From the NCBI RefSeq assembly GCF_004217135.1, contig NZ_SHKK01000001.1:4216001-4280000 (forward strand): a DNA stretch of 64,000 nt, given 5' to 3'. Shown piece by piece: positions 18,690-27,295 of this stretch. Below the pieces are notes generated by a model. That model saw only the letters and a program-made list of their open reading frames with translations. It did not search any database and was not told the DNA's origin. Made by a program: the position numbers and the translations under genes. Numbering within the stretch: position 1 is the stretch's first letter; each line of letters opens with the position of its first letter. The stretch comes from Micromonospora violae (lineage in GTDB: Bacteria; Actinomycetota; Actinomycetes; Mycobacteriales; Micromonosporaceae).

Positions 18690-18716
18690 CTGGCACTCGA
18701 CTGTAGCGAGTGCCAG
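18690..18716. promoter_or_regulatory. CIRCE operator (HrcA binding site)
   Basis: Perfect inverted repeat CTGGCACTC-N9-GAGTGCCAG, matching the CIRCE consensus TTAGCACTC-N9-GAGTGCTAA in the core GCACTC/GAGTGC and the 9-base spacer. It lies 57 bases before the hrcA start, and 143 bases before the divergent DUF4870 gene. Confidence 0.93.
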
Positions 18717-18859
18717 TCTACGTCGGCGGGCCCGCCGACGCGATGATCAACGGCCACCCGTCGGTGCGGCCCGCGCCACCCCGCTGGGCTGATCGGCCCC
18801 CCACGGCCCGGCGGTGTCGCTCTGGTGCGGCGTTGCCCCGGGCCCCTACCGTGACAACC

Positions 18860-19486
18860 ATGACTGAACCTCCTCGCCCTCCCGGCTCGGGCGACCCCGG
18901 CAACTACCCGCCGGAGCCCACCTCCCCGGGCCCGTCCCCATCGACCGAGCCGCCCACCGCACCACTGTCCGGGGCACCCGGCCCGGCCGGCTATCCCCCG
19001 CCCGGTGGCTATCCGCCGCCCACCGGTGACCAACCGCCGTCAGGTGGCTACCCTCCGGCAGGCGGTTATCCCCCGCCCGGTGGCTACCCCCCGCCCGGCG
19101 GCTACCCGCCCGGTGGGGCCTACGGCGGCCCCGGCGGCGGCTACGCCAACAACGACGACAAGACCTGGGCGCTGGTCGCGCACTTCGGCGGCGCCGCCGG
19201 CGCACTGATCAGCTTCGGCCCGCTGGGCTTCGTCGCCCCGCTCGTCGCCTACCTGGCCCGCGGCCAGCAGTCGCCGACCGTCCGGGCGCACGCCCTCGCC
19301 GCGCTGAACTTCCAGATCCTCTGGTCGATCATCGCGTTCGTGCTGCTCTTCGTGAGCTGGTGCCTGCTCTTCCTGCCCAGCATCGCCGTCGTGGTGATCC
19401 AGATCCTGTTCGGGATCATCGCCGGCATCAAGGCCAACGAGGGCACCCCGTACCGCTACCCGATGTCGGCCAACTTCATCAAGTGA
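18860..19486 (+). CDS. DUF4870 domain membrane protein with Pro/Gly/Tyr-rich N-terminus
   Basis: 208 residues. Residues 1-95 are a disordered tail of [12 protein letters not shown] repeats; residues about 105-200 form the DUF4870 domain ([18 protein letters not shown]...) with three to four membrane segments and the typical NFQILWS motif. The exposed proline-rich tail may mediate assembly or interaction. ATG 18860 has no good ribosome binding site. Diverges from hrcA and ends at a convergent terminator. Confidence 0.85.
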   Translation: MTEPPRPPGSGDPGNYPPEPTSPGPSPSTEPPTAPLSGAPGPAGYPPPGGYPPPTGDQPPSGGYPPAGGYPPPGGYPPPGGYPPGGAYGGPGGGYANNDDKTWALVAHFGGAAGALISFGPLGFVAPLVAYLARGQQSPTVRAHALAALNFQILWSIIAFVLLFVSWCLLFLPSIAVVVIQILFGIIAGIKANEGTPYRYPMSANFIK

Positions 19487-19487
19487 C

Positions 19488-19517
19488 CCGGGCCGGCCGC
19501 TCCCCCGGCCGGCCCGG
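19488..19517. terminator. hairpin terminator between DUF4870 gene and hemW
   Basis: 12-base perfect arms (CCGGGCCGGCCG and its complement) flank a 6-base loop, two bases after the DUF4870 stop and 36 bases before the hemW end. It probably serves both directions. Confidence 0.75.
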
Positions 19518-19552
19518 TTCACCACCGGCCGCACCGGGGGCGGCGGGTCTCG

Positions 19553-20776
19553 TCAGGGCAGCAGATCGCGGACGACCGCGTCGGCGAGCAGCCGCCCGCG
19601 CAGGGTGAGCACCGCCCGGCCGGCGGCGTACTCGTCGGCGGCCAGCAGGCCGTCGGCCAACGCCCGCTCGGCCCCGGCCCGCCCGGTGGCGTCGAGCACC
19701 GCGAGCGGGAGGCCACTGGCCAGCCGGAGCCGGAGCATCACGTCCTCCATGTGCGCCTCGTCGACCGTGAGCACCTCCCGGGCCAGGCCGGGAGACGCGC
19801 CGGCAGTCAACCGCTGGGCGTACGCCGAGGGGTGTTTCACGTTCCACCAGCGCACCCCGCCGACGTGGCTGTGCGCCCCCGGCCCGAGCCCCCACCAGTC
19901 CGCGCCGGTCCAGTAGAGCAGGTTGTGCCGGCAGCGGGCCTGCTCGGTGCGGGCCCAGTTGGAGACCTCGTACCAGGAGAGCCCGGCCGCGTCGAGCGCG
20001 GCCTCCGCGGCCAGGTAGCGGTCCGCGGCCACGTCGTCGCTGGGGTACGCCAGCTCGCCGCGCCGCATCCGGGCGGCGAGCCGGGTGCCGTCCTCGACGA
20101 TCAGGGCGTACGCGCTGACGTGGTCCACCCCGGCGGCGACGACCTGCTCCAGCGAGGCGGCGAAGTCCTCGGCCCGCTCCCCCGGGGTGCCGTAGATCAG
20201 GTCCAGGTTGACGTGCTCGAATCCGGCGTCGCGCGCCTCCAGGGCGGCGGCGGTGGCCCGGCCGGCGCTGTGTTTGCGGTCCAGGATCGCCAGCACCCCC
20301 GGGGAGGCCGACTGCATGCCCAGCGAGATCCGGGTGTAGCCGGCGGCCCGCAGCTGCTTCAACGATTCCGGGGTGACCGACTCCGGGTTGGCCTCGGTGG
20401 TCACCTCGGCGTCGGCGGCCAGCCCCCAGGTGCGGTCGATGCCGTCGAGGATGCGGGCCAGGTCGTCGGCGGGGAGCAGGGTGGGCGTGCCGCCGCCGAC
20501 GAAGACGGTGTCGACCCGGGGCGGCGGGTTGTCGCCGAGCACCCGGGCGGCGAGCGTCAGCTCGGCCAGGACGGTGTCGGCGTACCCCTCGCGGCTCGCG
20601 CCGCCGCCCAGTTCGGCGGCGGTGTAGGTGTTGAAGTCGCAGTAGCCGCACCGGCTGGCGCAGAACGGCACGTGCACGTACACGCCGAAGCCGCGCGCGC
20701 CGACCGTCGCGGTGGCGGTGGCGGGCAACGAACCGTCGACGGGGACGGTCTCACCATCTGGAAGGACGCCGGGCAT
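19553..20776 (-). CDS. hemW: radical SAM protein HemW (heme chaperone)
   Basis: 407 residues. Radical SAM domain with the 4Fe-4S motif CASRCGYC (Cys39, 43, 46) preceded by VYVHVPFC, then FVGGGTPTLL, and the C-terminal HemN_C domain. HemW hands heme to respiratory proteins and is distinct from coproporphyrinogen oxidase HemN. ATG 20776 is only 19 bases from the start of the divergent enoyl-CoA hydratase gene. Position between lepA and hrcA is the usual one. Confidence 0.92.
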   Translation of the reverse strand: MPGVLPDGETVPVDGSLPATATATVGARGFGVYVHVPFCASRCGYCDFNTYTAAELGGGASREGYADTVLAELTLAARVLGDNPPPRVDTVFVGGGTPTLLPADDLARILDGIDRTWGLAADAEVTTEANPESVTPESLKQLRAAGYTRISLGMQSASPGVLAILDRKHSAGRATAAALEARDAGFEHVNLDLIYGTPGERAEDFAASLEQVVAAGVDHVSAYALIVEDGTRLAARMRRGELAYPSDDVAADRYLAAEAALDAAGLSWYEVSNWARTEQARCRHNLLYWTGADWWGLGPGAHSHVGGVRWWNVKHPSAYAQRLTAGASPGLAREVLTVDEAHMEDVMLRLRLASGLPLAVLDATGRAGAERALADGLLAADEYAAGRAVLTLRGRLLADAVVRDLLP

Positions 20777-20795
20777 GGCCACTAGTGTGCCCGGC

Positions 20796-21584
20796 ATGAC
20801 CTCTCCCGACGTCCTCGTGCGGGTCGCCACGGCCCGTGGGGTGACCACCCTCACCCTGGACAGCCCGCACAACCGCAACGCGCTCTCCACCGGCCTGATG
20901 ACCCAACTGCTGGCCGGGCTGGCGGACGCGGTCGCCGACGAGGCGGTCCGGGTGATCGTGCTGGACCACACCGGCCCGGTCTTCTGCTCGGGCGCGGACC
21001 TGAAGGAGACCGCTGCGGCGTACGCCAGCGGGACGGTGCCGGCCGGCATGCTGGGCGACGTACTGGAGGCGCTCTGGGAGTGCCCGAAGCCAGTGCTGGC
21101 CCGGGTCGGCGGGCCGGCGCGCGCCGGTGGGCTGGGCCTGATCGCCGCCGCCGACCTCGCGGTCTGCGCCGATGAGGCCACGTTCGCGTTCACCGAGGTA
21201 CGGATCGGGGTGATCCCGGCGGTGATCTCGGCGACCGTGCTGCCCCGGCTGCATCCCCGCGCCGCCGCCGAGCTGTACCTGACCGGGGACACGTTCGACG
21301 GTCGCCGGGCCGCCGCGATCGGCCTGGTCACCGCCTCGGTCCCGGCGGACGGGCTGGACGACGCGGTACGCGGCTACTGCGACTCGCTGGTGCGCGGCGC
21401 GCCCGGGGCGCTGGCCGGCGCGAAGGAGCTGCTGCGCCGACCGGGCACCGCTGAGCTCCGCGCTGACCTGGCGCGGCTCTCCGCCGTCTCGACCGGCTAC
21501 TTCCTGTCCGACGAGGGGCGCGAGGGGGTCATGGCCTTCCGCGAGCGTCGAGCGGCACGGTGGGTGCCCGCCCTCGACGACTGA
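20796..21584 (+). CDS. enoyl-CoA hydratase/isomerase family protein
   Basis: 262 residues of the crotonase family. Oxyanion-hole segment VFCSGADLKE, the second glycine-rich loop GGPARAGGLGL and TEVRIGVIPAVISATVLPR with a glutamate in the usual catalytic region. Specificity within the family is not resolved; it resembles hydratases linked to leucine or fatty acid breakdown. Starts 19 bases from divergent hemW, so its promoter must lie inside hemW or it is leaderless. Confidence 0.88.
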   Translation: MTSPDVLVRVATARGVTTLTLDSPHNRNALSTGLMTQLLAGLADAVADEAVRVIVLDHTGPVFCSGADLKETAAAYASGTVPAGMLGDVLEALWECPKPVLARVGGPARAGGLGLIAAADLAVCADEATFAFTEVRIGVIPAVISATVLPRLHPRAAAELYLTGDTFDGRRAAAIGLVTASVPADGLDDAVRGYCDSLVRGAPGALAGAKELLRRPGTAELRADLARLSAVSTGYFLSDEGREGVMAFRERRAARWVPALDD

Positions 21585-21589
21585 CGGTC

Positions 21590-21613
21590 GGGGCGCCGCC
21601 GCGGCGGCGCCCC
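21590..21613. terminator. palindromic terminator between convergent genes
   Basis: GGGGCGCCGCCGCGGCGGCGCCCC is a perfect 24-base palindrome lying 5 bases after one stop codon and 8 bases before the other. Confidence 0.7.
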
Positions 21614-21621
21614 AGGTCGGG

Positions 21622-22386
21622 TCACCAGGCGGTGGCGCCGCCGTCGACCGGGTAGTTCGCCCCGGTGATGTACGACGCCCGGTCGGACGCGAGGAAGACG
21701 ACCAGTTCGACGACCTCCTCGGGGCGCGCGAAGCGCTTGAGCAGCGTCTTGGCCGTGATCGCGTCGCGCGCCTCCTGGTTGTCACCGAGGTCACGTTCGC
21801 TGGCCGGGGTGAGGGTGGGCCCGGGGCTGACCGCCACCGCGCGGATCCCGTGGGGCGCGCCTTCGAGCGCGAGTTGTCGCGTCATGCCGATGATGCCGGC
21901 GTTCGCGGCGGTGTGACCGACCATCGGCGGGACGTGGCCGCCGATCATCCCGGCCATGGAGGCGGCGCTGATGATGACACCGCCACCGCGCCGGACCAGG
22001 TGCGGCCAGGCGAACTTCGACACGAAGTATGGAATGTCGAGTTCTCCGGTGATGGTGTAGCGCCAGTCCGCCACGGAGTAGTCGGGCATCGGCCCGAAGC
22101 GGAGCGCGGCCGCGTTGTTGTAGACCACGTCGAGCCCGCCGTAGGCGGCGGCAGCGTCGTCGACGAGCCTGCGTACCTGCTCGGGGTCGGTGAGGTCGAC
22201 CGGGGCGATGCCGGTCATCTCGCCGCCGGCGCGGCGGACGAGTGCGACCGTCTCGTCGTTGCCGGCGACCTGGAGGTCGGCCCCGACGACCTTCGCGCCC
22301 TCGCGGGCGAAGGTGAGCGCCGCGACGCGGCCCAGGCCGCCACCGGTGCCGGTGATCAGTACGACCTTGCCATCCAGCGTTCCCAT
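21622..22386 (-). CDS. SDR family protein with altered catalytic residues
   Basis: 254 residues with a good cofactor site (TGTGGGLG at residues 13-20, NNAA) and PVDGG near the end. The region that should read YxxxK reads GHTAANAG: His158 replaces the catalytic Tyr and Asn162 the Lys, in an otherwise conserved context (AGIIGMTRQLA). It may be a non-catalytic binder or use a different mechanism. A strong AGGAGGAGGG ribosome binding site precedes ATG 22386. Converges with the enoyl-CoA hydratase gene. Confidence 0.85.
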   Translation of the reverse strand: MGTLDGKVVLITGTGGGLGRVAALTFAREGAKVVGADLQVAGNDETVALVRRAGGEMTGIAPVDLTDPEQVRRLVDDAAAAYGGLDVVYNNAAALRFGPMPDYSVADWRYTITGELDIPYFVSKFAWPHLVRRGGGVIISAASMAGMIGGHVPPMVGHTAANAGIIGMTRQLALEGAPHGIRAVAVSPGPTLTPASERDLGDNQEARDAITAKTLLKRFARPEEVVELVVFLASDRASYITGANYPVDGGATAW

Positions 22387-22706
22387 GGAACCCTCCTCCT
22401 GAAGCGACCTATGCGCCCGGTATGGGTGGTAGGTCGGATTGATATGTCAACCGCTTCAAGTCCTGGACCGGTCAATCGCTTCCCGCTCCCGGCTACCCGG
22501 TGACGTGCACGACAGCGCGGCACCGGGTCGGGTGACAGCACAAAGCGACAGGTGAGATCGCGGCCGAAGCGGGAACGTCGCCAACCGGGACACGACAGCG
22601 AAGCCGACCCCGAACCGGCCGGAGTCGGCCCGGCTGGACCCGAACCGCTCGGACGACCCGGAGAGGCTCCGCGGGGACGTACGCTTGGCGGACTGTCGAT
22701 CTGGGG
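22387..22706. other. divergent intergenic region, no gene
   Basis: 320 bases between the divergent SDR and the lysozyme-like gene. On the minus strand a TTGACA hexamer (22450-22445) lies about 60 bases before the SDR start and could be its -35; the matching -10 is unclear. Nothing else recognised. Confidence 0.4.
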
Positions 22707-23567
22707 GTGTGGGTGCGAACTCGGGCAACCGTGGCGGGTGGAGTGGTGCTCATCCTCGTCGCCGTGATCGCGATCTGGCTCGTCGTACGGCAGGTCGGCG
22801 ACAACCTCACGTTGCCGCTGGTGGCACGGAAGTGCACAGTGCAGGCCGACGGACGGGTCGCGCTGGACGCCGACCAGATGGCCAACGCGGCGACCATCGC
22901 GGCGATCGGCGCGAAGCGCGGAATGCCCGAACGGGCCGTGGTCGTCGCGCTCGCCACCGCGTACCAGGAGTCCGGTCTGCGCAACCTCGCCGACGGCGAC
23001 CGTGACTCGGTCGGCCTGTTCCAGCAGCGGCCGAGCCAGGGCTGGGGCACCCCGGCGCAGATCCGCGACCCGCGCTACGCGGCCAACCGGTTCTACGCCG
23101 CCCTCAAGAAGGTGCGCGGCTGGGAGAAGATGCGGGTCACCGACGCCGCCCAGCGGGTGCAGCGCTCGGCGTTCCCCGAGGCGTACCAGAAGTGGGCTGA
23201 CGACTCCGAGGTGCTCAGCCGGGCCCTGCTCGGCGATGCCAGCGGCGCGGTCGCCTGCACGGTGGGGCGTACCCCGGCGATGCGCGGAGCGGCGGCGGCC
23301 GCGCAGCTGACCCGCAACCTGGTGCTGGACTGGGGGCTGAAGGGCACCGACCCGACCGACCCGACCGGCCTGGCGGTGACCCCGGGCGACCAGCGCGACG
23401 GCTGGCGGTACGCGCACTGGCTGGTGTCGCACGCCCAGGACCACGGGGTGAAGCGGGTCCGCTTCGGCGACCTGGAGTGGACCGCCCGCGACGGCTCGTG
23501 GGGCCGGGTGAACGGCCAGCAGAACCCCGCCGGCCAGGTGGTGGCCGAGGTGTTCAACGAGGGCTGA
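22707..23567 (+). CDS. membrane-anchored lysozyme/transglycosylase-like protein
   Basis: 286 residues. N-terminal membrane anchor (residues about 8-27). The following domain (ATIAAIGAKRGMPERAVVVALATAYQESGLRN, then SVGLFQQRPSQGWGT) resembles the goose-lysozyme/SLT fold with a Glu in AYQESG. This suggests peptidoglycan or a related glycan as substrate outside the cell, but family assignment is tentative. GTG 22707 or GTG 22713 may be the start; no strong ribosome binding site is seen. Confidence 0.75.
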   Translation: MWVRTRATVAGGVVLILVAVIAIWLVVRQVGDNLTLPLVARKCTVQADGRVALDADQMANAATIAAIGAKRGMPERAVVVALATAYQESGLRNLADGDRDSVGLFQQRPSQGWGTPAQIRDPRYAANRFYAALKKVRGWEKMRVTDAAQRVQRSAFPEAYQKWADDSEVLSRALLGDASGAVACTVGRTPAMRGAAAAAQLTRNLVLDWGLKGTDPTDPTGLAVTPGDQRDGWRYAHWLVSHAQDHGVKRVRFGDLEWTARDGSWGRVNGQQNPAGQVVAEVFNEG

Positions 23568-23788
23568 TCGACCCGGATCTCTTAACCGGCAGTCACCGCA
23601 CAATCGGGCAACGAGCAGCAAATCGCTCTATTGATCACGCAGATCTCACTCTGTGCGTTTCTCTCGCTGCGCGCGGTCCCGCTGCGGCCCAATCCCCACA
23701 ACACGCCCTCCCGATGCTCGGGCGACCGCGTTACGATCGGCGGCCTGTGCCAGAAAAGGTTTCACCTCATGGGGAGGGGTACGACGCG

Positions 23789-24691
23789 GTGTTCGATTAC
23801 GGCGACCGGACCGGTTACGAACCGATCAGCGACACTGACCGCAAGGAGTTCCACGAGCAGGGCTTCCTCCTGCTGCGCAACGTCCTGACGGAGGACCACC
23901 GGGCGGCGCTGGAGGCGGCGGTCGACCGCGTCTACGCGGAGGAGCAGGCGAAGGGCACCACCAAGAAGGACGGCACCCTGCACCTGCTGGGCTTCCTGGA
24001 GCGCGACGAGCTCTTCGGTGAGCTGCTGACCCACCCGATCGCCTTCCCGTACATGTGGGGGCTGGCCGGCTGGAACATCTACACCCACCACAACCACCTG
24101 GACGTCACCCCGCCGGCGCTCGAGCCGGAGAAGCCGTACTGGGGTTGGCACCAGGACGGGTACCGGCAGAACTCCGACCCGGAGACGATGGACCCGAACC
24201 TGCCCCGGCCGATGTTCTCGCTCAAGGTCGCGTACGTGCTGTCCGACCTCTCCGAGACCGGCCGCGGCGCCACCAAGGTCATCCCGGGCAGCCACCTGTG
24301 GAACTCGCTGGACCGCCCCAAGGACCTCAGCGTGCACAACCCGGACCCGGAGGGCACGGTGGAGATCACCGCCAACCCGGGCGACGCCTTCATCTTCGAC
24401 CGTCGGCAGTGGCACTCCCGGTCGACGAACCTGTCGACCATCACCCGCAAGATGCTCTTCGTCGGCTACACCTACCGGTGGATCCGTCCGCTGGACGAGC
24501 TGCACCCCGACGTGGACGGCGAGTGGTACCGCAACCGCACCCCGGTGCAGCGCCAGCTGATCGGTGAGGGCACCCACACCGCCAACTACTGGGGCATCAA
24601 CTGGGACGGGTACGTCGACGACGAGATCCCGCTGCGCAAGGAGCTCAAGGAGCGCGGTCTGCTCGACCGCAGCGTCCCCTGGCTCCGCTGA
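23789..24691 (+). CDS. phytanoyl-CoA dioxygenase (PhyH) family protein
   Basis: 300 residues. Fe(II)/2-oxoglutarate oxygenase fold with the facial triad His121 and Asp123 in WHQDGY and His209 in QWHSRS; GATKVIPGSHLW is typical of PhyH. It hydroxylates an unactivated carbon of an unknown small molecule. GTG 23789 has a GGGGAGGGG site 9 bases upstream; an earlier GTG at 23747 would add 14 residues. The gene stands alone and converges with the MOSC gene. Confidence 0.85.
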   Translation: MFDYGDRTGYEPISDTDRKEFHEQGFLLLRNVLTEDHRAALEAAVDRVYAEEQAKGTTKKDGTLHLLGFLERDELFGELLTHPIAFPYMWGLAGWNIYTHHNHLDVTPPALEPEKPYWGWHQDGYRQNSDPETMDPNLPRPMFSLKVAYVLSDLSETGRGATKVIPGSHLWNSLDRPKDLSVHNPDPEGTVEITANPGDAFIFDRRQWHSRSTNLSTITRKMLFVGYTYRWIRPLDELHPDVDGEWYRNRTPVQRQLIGEGTHTANYWGINWDGYVDDEIPLRKELKERGLLDRSVPWLR

Positions 24692-24706
24692 CCCATTGCT
24701 CGCAGG

Positions 24707-24745
24707 ACGGCCCCCTGTCAACGCTCGGCGATGGCAGGGGGCCGT
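24707..24745. terminator. hairpin terminator after PhyH gene
   Basis: 11-base perfect arms (ACGGCCCCCTG, 24707-24717, with 24735-24745) around a 17-base loop between convergent genes. Confidence 0.75.
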
Positions 24746-24794
24746 TGCACGTCCGCCCCTGGGCGAGTGCCCCGGCGTCTCTGCGAGCCGCCGG

Positions 24795-25436
24795 TCAGCC
24801 CTGGCGGGTGAGGCGGCGGCGGACCTTCTCCCGGATCGGCTCCGGCAGGCCCTCGGCGTCGAGCAGCCGAGGCAACAACTCCGGCTCCAGGCTGGTCGCC
24901 CGGAACACCTCGCCGATGGTCACTCCGTGCGCCGGCCGGTCCACCACCTCGACCGGGTCGCCCGCGCCGACCTCCCCCTCGCGCAGCACCCGCAGGTACG
25001 CCCCGGGCGACGCCCGGACGGTGAACCGCCTGATCAGATCCGGTACGCCCCAGAACCCCGCGAAGGTGGTGCAGGGGGTACGCGGCTTGGTGACCTGGAG
25101 CAGGGCCGAACCCACCTGCCACTGCTCGCCGATCACCGCACCCGTCACGTCGACCGCGTACGTGGTCAGGTTCTCGCCGAAGCCGCCGGGCGGTATGGGG
25201 CGGCCCAGTTCGGCCACCCACCAGGCGGCGTCCTCCTCCGCGTACGCGTAGACCGCCTGGTCGGGACCGCCGTGGTGGGCCCGCTCGCCGATGAAGTCGC
25301 CGGCCAGGCCGCCGGTGAGCACCGACACCGGGCCGTCGACCGGCCGCTTGTCGATGCCGCTGCGACCGCTCGCGTCACCGGCCCATCCCGCCTCGGTCAC
25401 GATGCCGAGGTTCACCGCTGCCACCCTGCCCGTCAT
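24795..25436 (-). CDS. MOSC domain protein (YiiM-like)
   Basis: 213 residues. MOSC beta-barrel with the conserved Cys in KPRTPCTTFAG and the YiiM-type HHGGPDQAVYAY and GGFGENLTT motifs. Such proteins carry sulfur or act as molybdenum-cofactor-dependent reductases of N-hydroxylated compounds. No Moco genes are nearby. About 45 bases separate it from the end of the sugar transporter operon, which reads in the same direction. Confidence 0.88.
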   Translation of the reverse strand: MTGRVAAVNLGIVTEAGWAGDASGRSGIDKRPVDGPVSVLTGGLAGDFIGERAHHGGPDQAVYAYAEEDAAWWVAELGRPIPPGGFGENLTTYAVDVTGAVIGEQWQVGSALLQVTKPRTPCTTFAGFWGVPDLIRRFTVRASPGAYLRVLREGEVGAGDPVEVVDRPAHGVTIGEVFRATSLEPELLPRLLDAEGLPEPIREKVRRRLTRQG

Positions 25437-25481
25437 GACCGTCAGCCTAGGGCGTGGCGCGCAGGCGTCGGTCGCGCCCGG

Positions 25482-26312
25482 TCAACCCTTGACGGCGCCG
25501 GCCACCAGGCCGGAGACCATCCGACGCTGCACCAGCAGGAAGAAGATGATCACCGGCAGGGTGAACAGGGTGGACGCGGCCATCACCGGCCCCCAGTTGG
25601 TGTCGTCCCGACCGAAGAAGAAGGTCATCGCCACCGGCAGCGTGTAACGGCCCTGGTCGTTGATGAACGTCAACGCGAAGATCAGCTCATTCCACGCGGT
25701 GATGAAGGAGAAGATGCTGGTGGCCACCAGGCCGGGCGCGACCAGCGGGAAGAGCACCCGCCGGAAGGTCTGCGCCCGACTGGCTCCGTCGATGGCCGCC
25801 GCCTCCTCCAGTTCCTTCGGCACCGCGGCGACGAAACCGCGCAGCATCCACACCGCGAACGGCAACGAGAATCCGAGGTACGTGAGGATCAGGCTGGGCA
25901 GGGTGTTGTAGAGCCCCAGTCGCTGGATCATCAGGAACAGCGGGATGACCAGCGCCTCCAGCGGGATCATCTGCACCACCAGCAACATGATCAGAAAGCT
26001 GGTCCGCAGCCGGAACCGGAACCGGGCCACCGCGGTCGCGGCGAGCAACGCCACCAGACCGCTGAGCACCACAGTGGAGACAGCGACCAGCGCGCTGTTG
26101 AGGAAGAAGTCGAGGAAGCTGACCCCGGGGATCAGGTTGCCGGTCAGGATCTCGCGGTAGTGCGCCAACGTCGGATGGGTCGGCACCGGCTGCGGGGTGG
26201 CCGAGAAGATCTCGTTGCTCGGCTTCAGCGACGTGGAGATCATCCAGTAGACCGGGAACGCCGCGAAGAGCGCGACCAGCAGCCCGGCGCCGTTGAGGGC
26301 GACCTTCTTCAC
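25482..26312 (-). CDS. carbohydrate ABC transporter permease (MalG type)
   Basis: 276 residues with six hydrophobic segments and the EAA loop ELEEAAAIDGASRAQTFRRV that contacts the ATPase. It forms the membrane channel with the preceding permease. The GTG start at 26312 overlaps the upstream permease stop as GTGA. It is the last gene of a binding protein-permease-permease operon with no ATPase gene, so a shared ATPase of the MsiK kind elsewhere in the genome is expected. Confidence 0.93.
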   Translation of the reverse strand: MKKVALNGAGLLVALFAAFPVYWMISTSLKPSNEIFSATPQPVPTHPTLAHYREILTGNLIPGVSFLDFFLNSALVAVSTVVLSGLVALLAATAVARFRFRLRTSFLIMLLVVQMIPLEALVIPLFLMIQRLGLYNTLPSLILTYLGFSLPFAVWMLRGFVAAVPKELEEAAAIDGASRAQTFRRVLFPLVAPGLVATSIFSFITAWNELIFALTFINDQGRYTLPVAMTFFFGRDDTNWGPVMAASTLFTLPVIIFFLLVQRRMVSGLVAGAVKG

Positions 26313-27295
26313 GACTCGTCCTCCTGCCTGAGCACCATCCGTACGTAGAAGCCGGTGACCACCAACAGGATGAGCGTGAGGATCACCGCGATGGCCGAGC
26401 CGAGCCCGTACTTCGGCGGCGGCGAGAAAGCTTCGGCGTACGAGTAGATGGCGAGCATGAACGTCGGCCGGTCCTGGGTGCCGCCAGCCAGCACGAACTG
26501 CTGGGTGAAGACCTTGAAGTCCCAGATCGTGGAGAGCACGATCAGGATCCCGAACACCGGGCGCAGCAACGGAAAGGTGATCGTCCAGAAGACCCGCCAC
26601 GGGCCGGCGCCGTCCACCCGGGCCGCCTCGTGCAGCTCACTCGGCACGCTCTTGAGACCGGCGAGCACACTCACCGCGATGAACGGGAACGAGTGCCAGA
26701 CCACCACCAGGGTGAGGATGGCGAAGAAGAGCAGGGGCGAGTTGAACCAGCCGTAGCCGGTCCAGTCGCTACGCCCGAACACACTGTTCGAGAGCCCGTC
26801 CGGCAACGCGTTGAACAGCCACGTGACCAGGCCGCTCGTGTCGTCGAAGATCCATTTCCAGACGATGGTGCCGGTCAGCGCCGGCGTGGCCCAGGCGAGC
26901 ATCACGCAGCTCGCCACGAACGTCGCCATCTTGCGACCGAGCCGGTTGAGCAGCAGCCCCACCAGGGTGCCGAGCACCATCGTGAGCAGCACGTTGGCCG
27001 CGGCGAACAGGACCGTGTTGCGCAGCACGGTCAGGAAGAACGGGTCGGCGAGGATCTCGGCGTAGTTGCCGAACCCCACCCACGGCCACTCCCGATCGCC
27101 GCGCAGTTGCCGGACGCTGTTGAGCCGGTAGAAGGACATCACCACCACCTGGCCGAGCGGCCAGAGCAGCAGCACCCCGATGATCAGCAGGGCGGGCAGG
27201 AGCAGCAGGTAGGGCAGGCGGTCCACCCGGCGACGCCGCCGCGCGGGGGTCTCCCGCGCGGCGGCCGCCTCCGGCACCTCGGTCAGCGTGGTCAC
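26309..27295 (-). CDS. carbohydrate ABC transporter permease (MalF/UgpA type)
   Basis: 328 residues with a basic N-terminus (RRRRRVDR), six membrane segments and the EAA loop ELHEAARVDGAGPWRVFWTI. Pairs with the MalG-type permease. GTG 27295 overlaps the binding protein stop by four bases, so the three genes should be translated together. Confidence 0.93.
   Translation of the reverse strand: MTTLTEVPEAAAARETPARRRRRVDRLPYLLLLPALLIIGVLLLWPLGQVVVMSFYRLNSVRQLRGDREWPWVGFGNYAEILADPFFLTVLRNTVLFAAANVLLTMVLGTLVGLLLNRLGRKMATFVASCVMLAWATPALTGTIVWKWIFDDTSGLVTWLFNALPDGLSNSVFGRSDWTGYGWFNSPLLFFAILTLVVVWHSFPFIAVSVLAGLKSVPSELHEAARVDGAGPWRVFWTITFPLLRPVFGILIVLSTIWDFKVFTQQFVLAGGTQDRPTFMLAIYSYAEAFSPPPKYGLGSAIAVILTLILLVVTGFYVRMVLRQEDES

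Noticed and set aside
18717..18859. Second heat-shock gene under CIRCE control (DUF4870 gene)
   Set aside because: The operator is 143 bases from that start with no promoter seen between; control of hrcA is the simpler reading.
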